Source: Hyposmocoma kahamanoa (Eukaryota; Arthropoda; Insecta; Lepidoptera; Cosmopterigidae). Taken from it: 64,000 nt of DNA. Each line of letters begins with the position of its first letter. Position 1 is the stretch's first letter. The translations under genes were made by a program, and so were the position numbers. The stretch covers positions 2,695,442 through 2,759,441 of the forward strand of contig NW_020653993.1 of the NCBI RefSeq assembly GCF_003589595.1. The letters run 5' to 3'. Below the pieces are notes generated by a model. It worked only from the letters and a program-made list of their open reading frames with translations. It was not told where the DNA came from and did no database searches. This document shows, piece by piece, positions 43,856 to 53,891 of this stretch.

Positions 43856-44480
43856 TTTTTTTTCTATTCGAAACATTAAACATATGGTCACCATTCGTAT
43901 CTAATAAATTAACGAAATATAAATATTCAGATTTGTTTAATGAAAAGGTTTTATGACTTTTCAAAATTGGTTCAATAGAACAACAGTTCTTTCTCCTTGA
44001 AGTGACGTCAGAGACAGAATTGAAAGGAATTTCAACATTTCTTTTTAAGATTAGCTTCGAGGCTGCAAAATCAATTACCGCACCATTTACCGTTAGGAAG
44101 TCCTGTCCCAAAATAAGGAGCTCATCACCATCATCTACAACAAGCAGCTTTGACTGATATTTGTTTCCTTGTATTACCAACGAAACATTGGTGGACGCTT
44201 GTACAATTATTCGCGTACCACCTACTGTGCGCAAAGGAAAACTCGGCGTTTTTTCGAACTGCAAATTCAATTTATCTGCAAACAATTGTGAGATTATTGA
44301 CACAGAAGCACCAGTATCCACCAAGGCCTCGCAATCTACATTATTTATACAAATAGTTATAAAGGGTGCCCTATTTACACTACACTTATCGACTACACAC
44401 AATCTTTGTTTCAAACACGCCGGCTCCGCATTCCACGTCCGACTATCCCGGCTATCTATCGGCGTGGCGGTGCGTTTGGG
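43856..44480 (-). CDS. Retrotransposon aspartic protease (partial, in the -1 frame to Gag)
   Basis: The frame is open upstream of the nominal start at 44414 into the Gag overlap, as expected if it is made by frameshifting. The active site is ALVDTGASVSIIS (near 44310). The second conserved block is ELLILGQDFLTVNG (near 44115-44080), the retropepsin C-terminal motif with hydrophobic-G. It would cleave the Gag-Pol precursor. The frame runs into the assembly gap, so RT and later domains cannot be seen. No stop or frameshift was found in the visible part. Confidence 0.85.
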
Positions 44481-45256
44481 TGATCGCCTCTTGCATGAGC
44501 AGTTGTGCCTTGATTAAATCGACGTTGGGGATAACTCGTCGAAGAACCATTACCTTGAGCATGTGAATATACATGCCGCGGCCTCAAGTTGTATCTTCCG
44601 CGTGGCGTATTTCGCTGCATATCAAACGGAACGACGGCCGTGTCCGGCGTTTGTGGCGTTTGATAGTTCGAATAAGTAACGACGGATCCACCAACGGGTG
44701 AAGGATCCCCTTGTGCTTGCCAAGAGTGAGGATAATCTTTTGAAATACACACTGGTAATTCAATACTCTGTTGCTCTAAGCTTGTCTGACGATTAAATAC
44801 ATCTTCCATTTGTATTATGGTTTTTCTTAGCTCGTCTTTAGACGCGAACAACCTGCTGGCAAGTACCCACTGATAGTTGGGGGCTAAAGATTTCAGGAAA
44901 TGCTTTATGAATTTCCCATCATCTTCAATCTTTGCCTTCGTTGCCAAACTATCGAGATTGTAAAAATATTCTACAAGCGGCTCATTAGGCCTCTGCCGCC
45001 TATAGTAAAATTCTTGAGCATAATCGACCTGCGAGGGGAACTGCTCCTTCAATTTTTGAGCTATGACATCATATGTGGCATATACAGAAAAATGGGTCTT
45101 ATACCACTGCAACGCTGGCCCTTCCAGATACGTCGCAATCACGTATCTTTTTTGCCCGTCCGACCAGTTGTTTATCACACTAATCGCTTCAAATTGGGCT
45201 AGAAACTCTTCCACATCATTTAGGCCCGAAAATTTCTGTGCCGGTGTATGATTCAT
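44456..45256 (-). CDS. gag: Gag protein of the LTR retrotransposon, 266 aa
   Basis: An intact frame. Residues ~5-150 fit the Retrotrans_gag capsid domain: FSGLNDVEEFLAQFEA, then YLEGPALQWYKTH and FYYRRQRPNEPLVEYFYNL, the QxxxE..xY..F-type core of Ty3/gypsy capsids. Residues ~190-266 are Pro/Arg/Gly-rich (RGRYNLRPRHVY, RRFNQGT), probably the nucleic-acid-binding region. No CCHC knuckle is present, which occurs in some gypsy lineages. The frame starts ~300 bp downstream of the LTR and ends eight codons after a slippery heptamer. Confidence 0.85.
   Translation of the reverse strand: MNHTPAQKFSGLNDVEEFLAQFEAISVINNWSDGQKRYVIATYLEGPALQWYKTHFSVYATYDVIAQKLKEQFPSQVDYAQEFYYRRQRPNEPLVEYFYNLDSLATKAKIEDDGKFIKHFLKSLAPNYQWVLASRLFASKDELRKTIIQMEDVFNRQTSLEQQSIELPVCISKDYPHSWQAQGDPSPVGGSVVTYSNYQTPQTPDTAVVPFDMQRNTPRGRYNLRPRHVYSHAQGNGSSTSYPQRRFNQGTTAHARGDHPNAPPRR
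44474..44480 (-). promoter_or_regulatory. Candidate -1 ribosomal frameshift site
   Basis: On the minus strand the Gag frame reads C CCA AAC, a canonical X XXY YYZ heptamer, just before the Gag stop. The protease frame is exactly -1 and open across it. A downstream pseudoknot was not assessed. Confidence 0.65.
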
Positions 45257-45535
45257 TGTATAGCTCTAATTTATTTATTTTTTTTACCTTACTGGTAACT
45301 ACTACGAAGTGCACAAGCACACAACAACGATTTTCTAATAAAAAGTAAAAATATATATTACGACCTTATGTACGTTTTCTTGATGTTGTGTCGTAACAAC
45401 ATATAAAAATATTTCACGATGGACTTTTCTTCATCGGAATCCTTTCATCATTAGTAAGCTTGCGTCTAACATTTGCAGGCTTCAATTACATTATATTTCT
45501 TCTTCGTAAAAACATATAAAAATATTTTCCAACGG

Positions 45536-45552
45536 CGTTCGTGCCTCCACCA
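45536..45552 (-). promoter_or_regulatory. Putative tRNA primer binding site
   Basis: On the minus strand TGGTGGAGGCACGAACG begins two bases after the LTR end. A TGG start 0-3 nt from the LTR is the usual PBS position. The tRNA was not identified. Confidence 0.55.
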
Positions 45553-45554
45553 TT

Positions 45555-46075
45555 TATAATCGAGGGCTGTAGCTCAGATGCATTGCGAGAGGTATTTCTA
45601 TAAACTCAAACTATAATGATCTTCAATTTTATACTTTATTTCACTTTTTTACATAATTTTGGCGTAGGGTTACGAAACAATGATCTTAATATGATATGTC
45701 AAGATCTTCTATTTTCTTAACATTCTTTTTCAAAGAATTCTAAATACAAACTAACTCATTCAGCCAGCAATTCTACTCATAGAGTACGGCCTAGTCTACA
45801 GTACCTAGTTTATAGAAAGAATATTTTTTTAACTACAACTAACAAAGACTAACCTTCTCACATAAACTTTTACCTAATTTCCCTTTCTTTCTTACTTTTT
45901 CTTCCTTACCTTCCCTACCTTTTCGTCCCTTCTTCGCTTCTATCTTTTGTTTTTTGTTTCTTTTTTTTGCTTTTCCTTCTTTTTACTTTTAAGAAGCGTA
46001 TCAGCTACACGCTTGTAGTCTCTGTCAGACTAAAATATTTAACAAAAAATTGTTTAAACAACATTATAAAAAAAA
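45555..46075 (-). repeat. 5' LTR
   Basis: Its PBS-side boundary is fixed by the 47-bp repeat with 43799-43845. The outer boundary is uncertain: an ATTATA at 46063-46068 mirrors the TATAAT at the other end, and AGTAC follows at 46076. A pyrimidine-rich tract at 45895-45985 is prominent. Confidence 0.7.
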
Positions 46076-46094
46076 AGTACATTGTTCTGATTCT

Positions 46095-46275
46095 AAAGTA
46101 AGTAACTAAAGCACAAGCAAAATGGGAAACAACGACAATACCACAAACACGCAATCCCGAGACAACAATAGAAAAGTTAGTTTTTCTACATTGACCCGGT
46201 CGGGGTTCGAACCCGGGACCTCATAGATGGCGGCACCAAAAAAACCGATGTACAAGCCACTCGACCACACAGGTC
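46095..46275 (-). repeat. SINE family E, copy 3
   Basis: AAAGTAAGTAACTAAAGCAC to CGGGGTTCGAACCCGGGACC and CCACTCGACCACACAGG. Box B is intact. The 68-codon plus frame beginning in it is not a gene. Confidence 0.8.
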
Positions 46276-46289
46276 GTCAAATAAAAGCT

Positions 46290-47005
46290 ATATCAAAAGT
46301 AAACAAAAGGGAAAAAACATGCTATAAATGTTGTGAATTGTACGTCTTTTGGTGGGCCTACTACTTACTTCGCGTGAAACAAAAACAATCCCATCGCCGC
46401 GCCCGCAAGGGACAAAACAAACAATTCGCGTGATAGTAGATGCTTATTGGAACAACAAACAACGCACTGGACTTCACACTTTAGACCGTTCTTAATGTAA
46501 GCGATACTCTGTTTCGATATTAACATATTAATCGCGCGAACATAGTGCTTTTGCGGATTGATGAGTTGCGGCAGATATTTTTCTCATACTACATAGTTAA
46601 TACTTTATTAAAGCAAGTAAGTTCATTTTACTTCGGTTGAGTTACAGGGACACTGGAAATTAATGCCATTTGAAATATAAACAGTACTGCCGCCCACTAA
46701 CCAAAACGCGGCTAGCTATGTGACAAAATAATTTTTTTGAAGTATTATAAAAAACCATAACCAAGTTTTAAAACATTGTTTAATATATATTTTTCAAAAG
46801 TAATTGGTTTAGCACTTTCTTTGTTATGCGGAATCAACCACAGCCATTTGAGGTAGTATAAACCCTTTATGCAAACGTTTATAAACCATTATTCTACAGG
46901 CTATAAAATAAATGTAACAAATTATAATACTGCTTCAATAAACCCTCAAGTCTAAAGAATATAGCGTTTTGACATTTTTTACCGGTGGAGGTGGCAGGTC
47001 TACCA
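46290..47005. other. Unassigned AT-rich stretch
   Basis: Nothing recognisable. Confidence 0.45.
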
Positions 47006-47011
47006 TTTTTT

Positions 47012-47273
47012 TCATAAAATCAAGTGACGGGACGAACAAGTCATGCGCCTGATGGTAAGCTACACGCCTGTCCGTAACAGTTGCAGTGTCACTCACAGTT
47101 TTAAATCGCAAAGATCTGAGTGCCACTGCCACTGCGCCTGTCACTAGAGACTTAAAGTTACTTACCCTTCAAAACCGGAACACACTAATACTGACATTAC
47201 TGCTTGACGGCAGAAACGGGTAAGGTGGCAATACTACCCCGGACGAACTCTTTTACAAGAAAGCTCCACGGCT
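47012..47273 (-). repeat. Family A repeat, near full length
   Basis: TCATAAAATCAAGTGACGGG to CGAACTCTTTTACAAGAAAG. ~25 bp is missing around 47155. Confidence 0.85.
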
Positions 47274-47304
47274 ACTAAATCCCTGCTTATTATTATAATT
47301 ATTA

Positions 47305-47425
47305 ATACAAAGGTCCAACACTTAGAAAAAATTACTGCGATCCGGCCGGATTCGAACCGACGTCTTCTAGCAAACCGTGACATCTATCTATGCCAACTAA
47401 GCCACGGAACGAACCAACGGGCCTC
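47305..47425 (-). repeat. SINE family C
   Basis: CCGGCCGGATTCGAACCGAC (box B, reversed) and GCCAACTAAGCCACGG (box A, reversed). 47430-47985 after it holds nothing recognisable. Confidence 0.8.
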
Positions 47426-47987
47426 ACTAATTTCTCTTATGTGCTTGCTGTCGGATCTTTGTATTTAGTTTTCAACGCCGTTTAGCCGTAGCGCCATCTA
47501 TGAGAAATGTATGAAAGTATTTCGTTAATTTTATTTGTCTAGTTTATTTACTTCTAATGTTATATTGTATGTATGTCTGATATCTTCGCTTATCATTTTT
47601 TGTTTCGTGTATCTCTAATACAATTGTTGAGTATTTTTTAAGTTATTAAAATTAGAAACGTTTAAAACTTATCGCTCACTTTTTTAAATTCTACTAACAT
47701 CTAACAAAAGGTTGAAGCCTCCGGCAGTTTCTTTTCCCGCCCAATTCAAGTTTGTCACTTGCAACCAAGTTTTGTTTCCATTAATTAATTCGATCATTCT
47801 TCGCCTCCCCTCAAATGACTTTTCTAGGCCGTTAACTCGACACAATATGGAACATTTAGGTACTGTTTAGAATTCGTAAAAAAAAATCTTTTTACTTAAC
47901 TTCTGATTCCGAAGACATTCTTACCTAAACCTGTGGAGTCGCATATAACACTTCATTTTTACGGTTGTGTCTATGTTACGCTATTAC

Positions 47988-48145
47988 TGATTTGCGATTC
48001 GATTTTGATGATTCTTTTTTAGGTACCCACCTCAGTATTGGTCCCATTTAAATTTACAACAAACTAGGGGATGAAACCGATTTCGGGCCCTATCCGGCAC
48101 CGATTGCAATAAAACTTGGCAAATAGATTTCATTCCACGCTTCTT
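47988..48145 (+). repeat. Family G fragment
   Basis: TTGATGATTCTTTTTTAGGT to AATAAAACTTGGCAAATAGA. Both termini are missing. Confidence 0.65.
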
Positions 48146-48284
48146 TATTAAAAAGTTATAATCATTATTTTCCCGATTATCATTACATACCACGTTTGGT
48201 ACGAGAAGCCATCGAAAACAAAAAATAGCACACCTTTAAGCATGAAGATGGATTTAAACGATCTATAGTGCGTGGAATCCGGTT

Positions 48285-48435
48285 CATATTGCTTAATAAT
48301 AAAACACACATTATCACGACAGTCCATCGTCGTAACGTCAAAAAAGTCATGACAACAATTAATCGTGTTGTTTGCGAACAACTTCATTTAAATATACAAG
48401 CCACGACATAATGGGAACGCCCCCTTAGATCTACA
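48285..48435. repeat. Repeat N, partial copy
   Basis: CATCGTCGTAACGTCAAAAA, CTTCATTTAAATATACAAGC and TGGGAACGCCCCCTTAG correspond to the block at 52550-52680. Confidence 0.65.
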
Positions 48436-48669
48436 TGGTCCATCGTCACTTTCCATCAGGTGAGACAGAAGTCAACTTATTTTTTTTAATAAAAAATAAA
48501 TAAATGTTATCATAGTTACAAGAAAAATATTAAATTACTGAATTAATTTTAGTTAGAGTGTAGTTTTGAAGGACTTAGGTACTATACAGAAAAAAGTCCC
48601 ACGTAGGTATTTTGCGGTGGTAAATTAAACAACTGTAATAAGTGCAGATCGAGTAGATACCCCGAAAAC

Positions 48670-48912
48670 AGATTTTTTACGGTACGAAGTGACGGGACGA
48701 ACAAATCAGGCGCCTGATGGTAAGCGACATGCCTGTCCATAACAGCTGCATTACCACTCAGAACTTAAATTTTACTTTAAATCACAAAGATCTGAAAGAC
48801 ACTACCACTCCGCCCGTCACCGTGAGACATAAGTTGACAAGTCCCATGTACCTGTAATTTCACCAGCACCCCTTACCCTTCAAAACCGAAACGCAGTAAC
48901 GCTCACGTCACA
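48670..48912 (-). repeat. Family A repeat
   Basis: GTACGAAGTGACGGGACGAA to ACCGAAACGCAGTAACGCTC, with a short internal duplication (ACTTAAATTTTACTTTAAAT). Confidence 0.8.
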
Positions 48913-48914
48913 GT

Positions 48915-49655
48915 CTCGCTCAGTTGAGGATTCAGGGTAAAATTACCAACTTTTTGTAAATTACAGTTACGACAATGGAGTAGGATCTTAAGACTGGTCG
49001 TGTTGAATTTACGTAAGCGAACAGGGTAATTAGGCAGCTTACCCCGAAGTCCGCATTTGCACTTAGGGCATACCCCGGACTCCATACAACGGTCGAAAAT
49101 TATTTACCTACTACTACTACATACAGCAAGGCGCTATCTGCACACGCGCAAATGTGTGCGTGAAGTGGCTGGATTACCCATCACTTTCTCGCACTATTAC
49201 ATTACGTGGTCAGAGCGGCAACATTCGCGAAAATTCTAACGCGAATCTGTTATCCATGATTCTATTACTAGAATCCTAATAATTATACATGTCTATTAGG
49301 TATTTATATCGATATATTATTATATTTTTCATTAATTCACTACTTAGAGTAATATTGAAGATTTATTTCAAAAATATATTAAAAGCACATAAAATGTTAT
49401 ATTTCGAACATGTAGTGTAGCAGAACAAGGTAACTGAACTTTTTAGTTATTGCCTTTTTCGGACGGTTTTTTTTGGGTGGAGTGTAACATTATTTTAGAT
49501 TTTACTAACTGCATGATTTCAATTTTTAAGGTACGAAGGTATAAAAAATTAACTGCTGCTTTTGGGGAACGGATTGTTGTATGCTCTGTATTCGTAAGCT
49601 TTGGTACTGGTGTTTCAGTATCTACGAAAATGCCCTGACCAAATTTTAAAAAGTC
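48915..49655. other. Unassigned stretch upstream of the hAT fragment
   Basis: The overlapping frames at 49443-49694 (minus) and 49450-49638 (plus) lack domains. Part may be decayed 5' hAT sequence. Confidence 0.4.
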
Positions 49656-49661
49656 TATTAT

Positions 49662-50229
49662 TTGGGAGTTTTTCGAATGACGCTCCAGGATCAATTGTCC
49701 GAATTAGTGACTCGGAGAGTTGGTTCTTTAGAAACTAATAAATTAGTGGCAAAGGCGACTTTCCTAGATCCTAGATTTAAAAAAGTCGGTTTTGGTCATA
49801 TAGACAATGCTAATAATGCACAACAGTGGGTGATAGAAGAATTGACTCAGTTTACTGGTGAAAATCCATTAATAAGCACAGTGCAACCAAATTCAATTAC
49901 AGTTGCTGAACCACCATCGAATAGCAGCGTATCACTGTGGTCTCACTTTGATGATAAAGCATCAAGACAGAACACTCATGAAATGCCAAATGCTACAGCA
50001 TTGATAATGGTGCGGCAATATGTCGAGATTAATTTATTAAATAGAATAAATGATCCACTGCAGTACTGGCAAGTTCATGAAAAAATATTATTAAAGTATA
50101 TTATGTAACTTAGCAAAAAAATATTTAACTGTACCAGCTACATCAGCACCATCAGAACACCTGTTTTCGAAAGCAGGATGTATACTTACTGAGAAACGTA
50201 ACCGTCTAAGTTCACAAAAACTAGATTAA
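49662..50229 (+). pseudogene. hAT transposase C-terminal fragment
   Basis: The frame 49662-50108 contains ATFLDPRFKKVGF, the typical block before the last catalytic region. QYWQVHEKILLKYIM follows and ends in TAA. In the next frame (from ~50109) the dimerisation domain continues: AKKYLTVPATSAPSEHLFSK, then AGCILTEKRNRLSSQKLD with TAA at 50227. This is the hAT C-terminal signature (VPATSAPSERxFS.AG). One frameshift splits it. The N-terminal BED finger, catalytic core and terminal repeats were not found. Confidence 0.85.
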
Positions 50230-50469
50230 ATACTTTTTCTGAATGGTAACGTATCTATCTGATGAATGCCTAAATTTGTGATCTTAAATTGTGTACATTT
50301 GTGTTTTAAGAAAAGAATACGTACAATACTACTTGTTAATATGTTTTATTGTATTTTTCTTTTAATTTATACAAATAATAATAATAACAAAATGAATATA
50401 TTTATAATAATATTAACAATAATTTAAATGCGTATTGTAATTTACGCATATAAATATTATACTATTAGA

Positions 50470-50560
50470 CAATGGGACCTGTAAATAGCCCAGAACGCTA
50501 GCTGGTTAAAAAACCGATGTTTAATGTGTAAATATACATAAAAGTATTTTCTTATTTTTT
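50470..50560 (+). repeat. PLE 3'-terminal fragment
   Basis: AATGGGACCTGTAAATAGCC and CAGAACGC parallel the PLE block at 29131-29162. The AT-rich terminus after it is diverged. Confidence 0.55.
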
Positions 50561-50564
50561 ATAT

Positions 50565-51430
50565 TGGTCTCATTTTATGTTGTTTTAAGCATTGCTGATT
50601 CAGTAATAAGTATTAAAATAAATTCATTTTCTATCTGAAATTTATTATTTTGTAAATATTTATCTCAAATAAATATAACAATTCGTATAAAATTAAATGA
50701 ATTTTATTTTTACTAAACTATGAAATCACCACTACAATACATGAAAATCATTTGGTTTCTATAAAAAATGCTTCGGATCTGTTTATAGGAAAATGTTAGT
50801 TACTTCTTTTTATTTTAGACGAATGGCCACCGGTCGGAGCCGCGAGCGATTACTGTTGCCTATGGTCATTGAACGATACTCGTGCGTGATTACCTAGTTA
50901 TACTTTTTTTTCCATCCTCTAAGTTACCTAGACATCTCTGACAAAAAGGTAAATATGGTAATTATGACGGGGACAGGGAAATTTTGATATAGACATTGGT
51001 GGATGATCCTGGTGGAGTTCGGAGTAATTCCGACTTAGTAGCAATTCGATCGACTCGTGCACCCGACTATAGCAGGTCGAACTACTCAAGTCGAATGATT
51101 GGGCTTGGATTCGACTTTGATGACTGATTTGCCCATTCGAATGATTAGTGTTAGTTATCATTCAAAGTCGCGCATCGCTATACATGTGCGGATTTTTTTA
51201 ATATATAAGTGTAACTGCAAGCGAAAATAATGATTGTAAATGCGTTTTGGTGTAATAAATCAAAGTAAAAATGTATATTTAGAAAGGTTACGAAGAAGAA
51301 GAAATATTAATATTAAATTTCAACAAATTAGACAGACTTTTGTATGAGACTAGGTGTTGCCGGTAAAGTGCTTTGGATTTGTGTTTGCATAGCTCGTCAC
51401 GTCTCGTCAGGTGGTGGAATATTATTCCAG
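50565..51430. other. Unassigned stretch
   Basis: TCGACTCGTGCACCCGACTA and TCGAATGATTGGGCTTGG lie in a region (50980-51170) with several TCGA-centred echoes. The 77-codon minus frame has no domain. Confidence 0.4.
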
Positions 51431-51439
51431 CATTTGGAA

Positions 51440-52245
51440 AGCCGAATATTTGATGCTACCTATATGAAAAACTTGCTATGTTGCATGCTATGTTATATGA
51501 AAAACAAAATCTAGCACACGCGTTTTGGACACGCTGCAGTAGTTTATGTGTCCTAGACAAAAGACAGAGGCCATACGATATAATACAACAGTTTATTTTT
51601 GGTAATACCAGTGGTTCACATAAACAAATGCGCAGATCGACACTGAGAAAATATCTAATACTGTAGATTACCCTAAGCCTCATACACATGATTCTCAAAA
51701 TTAAAAAACCATCCACGATCACACCCAAATTTCGGGGCTCCGCTACCTGAGTAATCTTCTCACCATGTACTGAAAGAACTGGCTCGTATACTTGGATATT
51801 TTGCACCTGTTTCCAAGATCGTAAAATAAAATAAAATGATATTTTATTGGATTCAAGGCTAAAGCATTATTCATGGACCAGTTGGCTACGCTCTGGAGAC
51901 CCTCATTAATGAGGTTTGTAGCTTCAATTTCAAGTTTTATCATGATGAAAAGATAAATACAACGGTAAATCGTCCACGTAAAGGTGATACTTGCAGTTTT
52001 TAAAGCAGCCAGTGATGTCGGATGTGTAAAGCACAAATAGCAGCGGTCCCAGTATGAACCCTTGTTGACACACCCCTGTTAATAGCACTTGGATCTGACA
52101 TAGGAAAGTGCCATCAGGTTTAGACAATTTCACTCGTTGCGTGAGATTAGTAAGGTAACTGCTGAAAAGCCGAAAACTCACAACCGTAGTATTTTAATTT
52201 TGAAATAAGCAGAATAATATTAATGGAATCGAAGGCTTTGGAAAA
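51440..52245 (-). pseudogene. CR1/jockey-type RT fragment, motifs A to thumb
   Basis: On the minus strand: motif A DFSKAFDSINIILL (near 52240), then LTQRVKLSKPDGTF. Motif B is damaged, GVCQQGFILGPLLFVLYTSD for the usual GVPQGSILGP. Motif C is YHLYVDDLPLYLS (near 51975). ANWSMNNALALNPIKYHFIL (motif D region), PRNLGVIVDG and LLQRVQNACARFCFSYN complete the thumb. At least three frameshifts. The frame is cut just before motif A by repeat N. It is a different LINE from J and from the 2.5-kb fragment. Confidence 0.85.
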
Positions 52246-52690
52246 GTCATTATGTCGTAACATTTTATTTATCGTTAGACGACTGTCGCATCTAGCCTGT
52301 TCCCCTATCACGACTATCTGCTGTGACTGTGTCGTAGACCTTTTTATCGTTGAACGACAGTCATGTCTAGCGGTTTTCGTTTCATCATGATGACAATTTA
52401 GCGTTTTGCGGCAGCCGCCTTGTCGTTTGCAGATATGAGACAACGATAAATAAAATGTGACGACAATAGTCGCTGCGATTATCTGTCGTCACTTTTTTAT
52501 CGTGACGTTTTATATTCGTCATTCGAGCTGTTCCCATTGTCCTGACCCTTTGTCGTCGTAATTTCAAAAAAGTCGTGGACGACAATTAAACCTATGGTTC
52601 TATATGTGAACTTCATTTTAATATACAAGTCACGACACTTTAAACTACACGACGTATTGGGAATGCATCCCTAGACATCTCAAGAATTGA
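52245..52690. mobile_element. Repeat N, GTCGT-rich insertion in the RT fragment
   Basis: Many diverged repeats of TTATCGTT.GACGACAGTC: 52266, 52343, 52440, 52495. The right end (GTCGTCGTAATTTCAAAAAA, CTTCATTTTAATATACAAGT, TTGGGAATGCATCCCTAG) is shared with 48285-48435. It starts immediately after motif A. No coding. Confidence 0.65.
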
Positions 52691-52869
52691 CATTTAAGAA
52701 ACAATGTGAACATCATACATGGGTAATGTTGAGTCATGGAAAGATATTCATATAGAAAAAAAATTACGGGACAGCCGCTAATAAATAGATAAACGTATTA
52801 ATAAAATTAAAGGTACTTATGACGATACTATATTCTTATTTATAAATACTTTCATTTTATGTAATTATA

Positions 52870-53105
52870 CGCACCCCTCATGGAAGAATGGCATACGTGG
52901 AGTTACGTCAAACATGTTTATTGCTCGTTAAATACTGAAAAATATAACCCACACCCTCTCCAATTCTTCTAACTCTATCTACAACATTAGTGGATAGCAT
53001 TACAAGAATTGGAGAGGATGTGGGTTATATTTTTCTGTATCTAATGGAACCAAATAAACGTTTTCTACGTAACTCTACTTACGCCATTCTTCCATGAGGG
53101 GTGCG
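52870..53105. mobile_element. 236-bp fully palindromic MITE
   Basis: CGCACCCCTCATGGAAGAAT at the left mirrors ATTCTTCCATGAGGGGTGCG at the right. The inner arms AACCCACACCCTCTCCAATT / AATTGGAGAGGATGTGGGTT also pair. Only ~35 bp at the centre is unpaired. Confidence 0.9.
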
Positions 53106-53109
53106 ACTA

Positions 53110-53398
53110 TGTATTTTTTTAATTTATTTATTTAAGTATTTTATTTATTTATTATTATTTCGAATATTTTTTTCATTTGTGTATGTGCAATATGTGTATT
53201 AAATATGTATTTAATGACAAACAAACTAACTCCCTGTACCTACTATCTTACAATGTTTCGTGTAACCCAAAGGTTGTCTGGAAGACATTGCTATATGGCA
53301 ATAAGGCCACCTGTGGTACAAGTTTATTGAATGTCAGGATGTTTCACCATCACGATATTGAATTATTTTTTGTGAAATTACTCCACTAGTTTGTTATA
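53110..53398. other. Short unassigned stretch
   Basis: Nothing recognisable. Confidence 0.4.
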
Positions 53399-53399
53399 A

Positions 53400-53520
53400 T
53401 TATTAATAAAAAGATCGAACACATAGAAAAAATTTCTTCGTTCCGGCCGGATTTGAGCCAACGTCTTCTAGCAAACCGTGACAGACGCTATGCCAACTAA
53501 GCCACAGTACGAACCAGTGG
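53400..53520 (-). repeat. SINE family C
   Basis: GATCGAACACATAGAAAAAA, CCGGCCGGATTTGAGCCAAC (decayed box B) and GCCAACTAAGCCACAG. Confidence 0.75.
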
Positions 53521-53684
53521 ACTTTACCATATTTTTCTGTATTCTTGTAGCTAATCATGTTTTTGGTTGTCATCTGTGAGAAATCTATTTCTTCAATCAT
53601 TTCTTATTTATAATTAAAATAATCGTTTTGGTTCCTTGTTTTTAATTTTTAATATGCCAGACAGGAAACTCCCTGTACTAGTAG

Positions 53685-53830
53685 TGTCAGAGCTACGGAA
53701 TTCACTCTAGGGCACTTCCCAGAACATACAGATCGGAACCAATTTAAGAAAGTTAATTTCCCAAATTAGTCCTACCGGGAATTGAACCCGGAACCTCCGC
53801 ATCCAGCGCCCACAACGTGAACCGTCAGGT
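53685..53830 (-). repeat. SINE family D, best-preserved copy
   Basis: The plus strand reads AGAGCTACGGAATTCACTCT, CCAATTTAAGAAAGTTAATT, CCTACCGGGAATTGAACCCG (box B region) and CCTCCGCATCCAGCGCCCAC. The reverse strand gives the tRNA-like head. Confidence 0.8.
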
Positions 53831-53891
53831 AATGGAGGTCTAAAACACTTCATTTCCTATAAATAGATTATTATCACATTACATGTAATAA

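Larger units (their letters stand above)
43799..46075 (-). mobile_element. Ty3/gypsy-type LTR retrotransposon, incomplete assembly
   Basis: Order on the minus strand: 5' LTR (46075 or 46068 down to 45555), primer binding site, Gag, frameshift site and protease. A 10-N gap follows, then 47 bp of the 3' LTR. RT, RNase H and integrase are not present. AGTAC occurs just outside the left end (43794-43798) and at 46076-46080, a possible 5-bp TSD. Gag and protease are open. Confidence 0.85.

Noticed and set aside
44150..45251. Plus-strand frames over the LTR element
   Set aside because: Shadows of Gag and protease on the minus strand.
49443..49694. 83-codon minus frame next to the hAT fragment
   Set aside because: No domain, and it overlaps the plus-strand transposase start.
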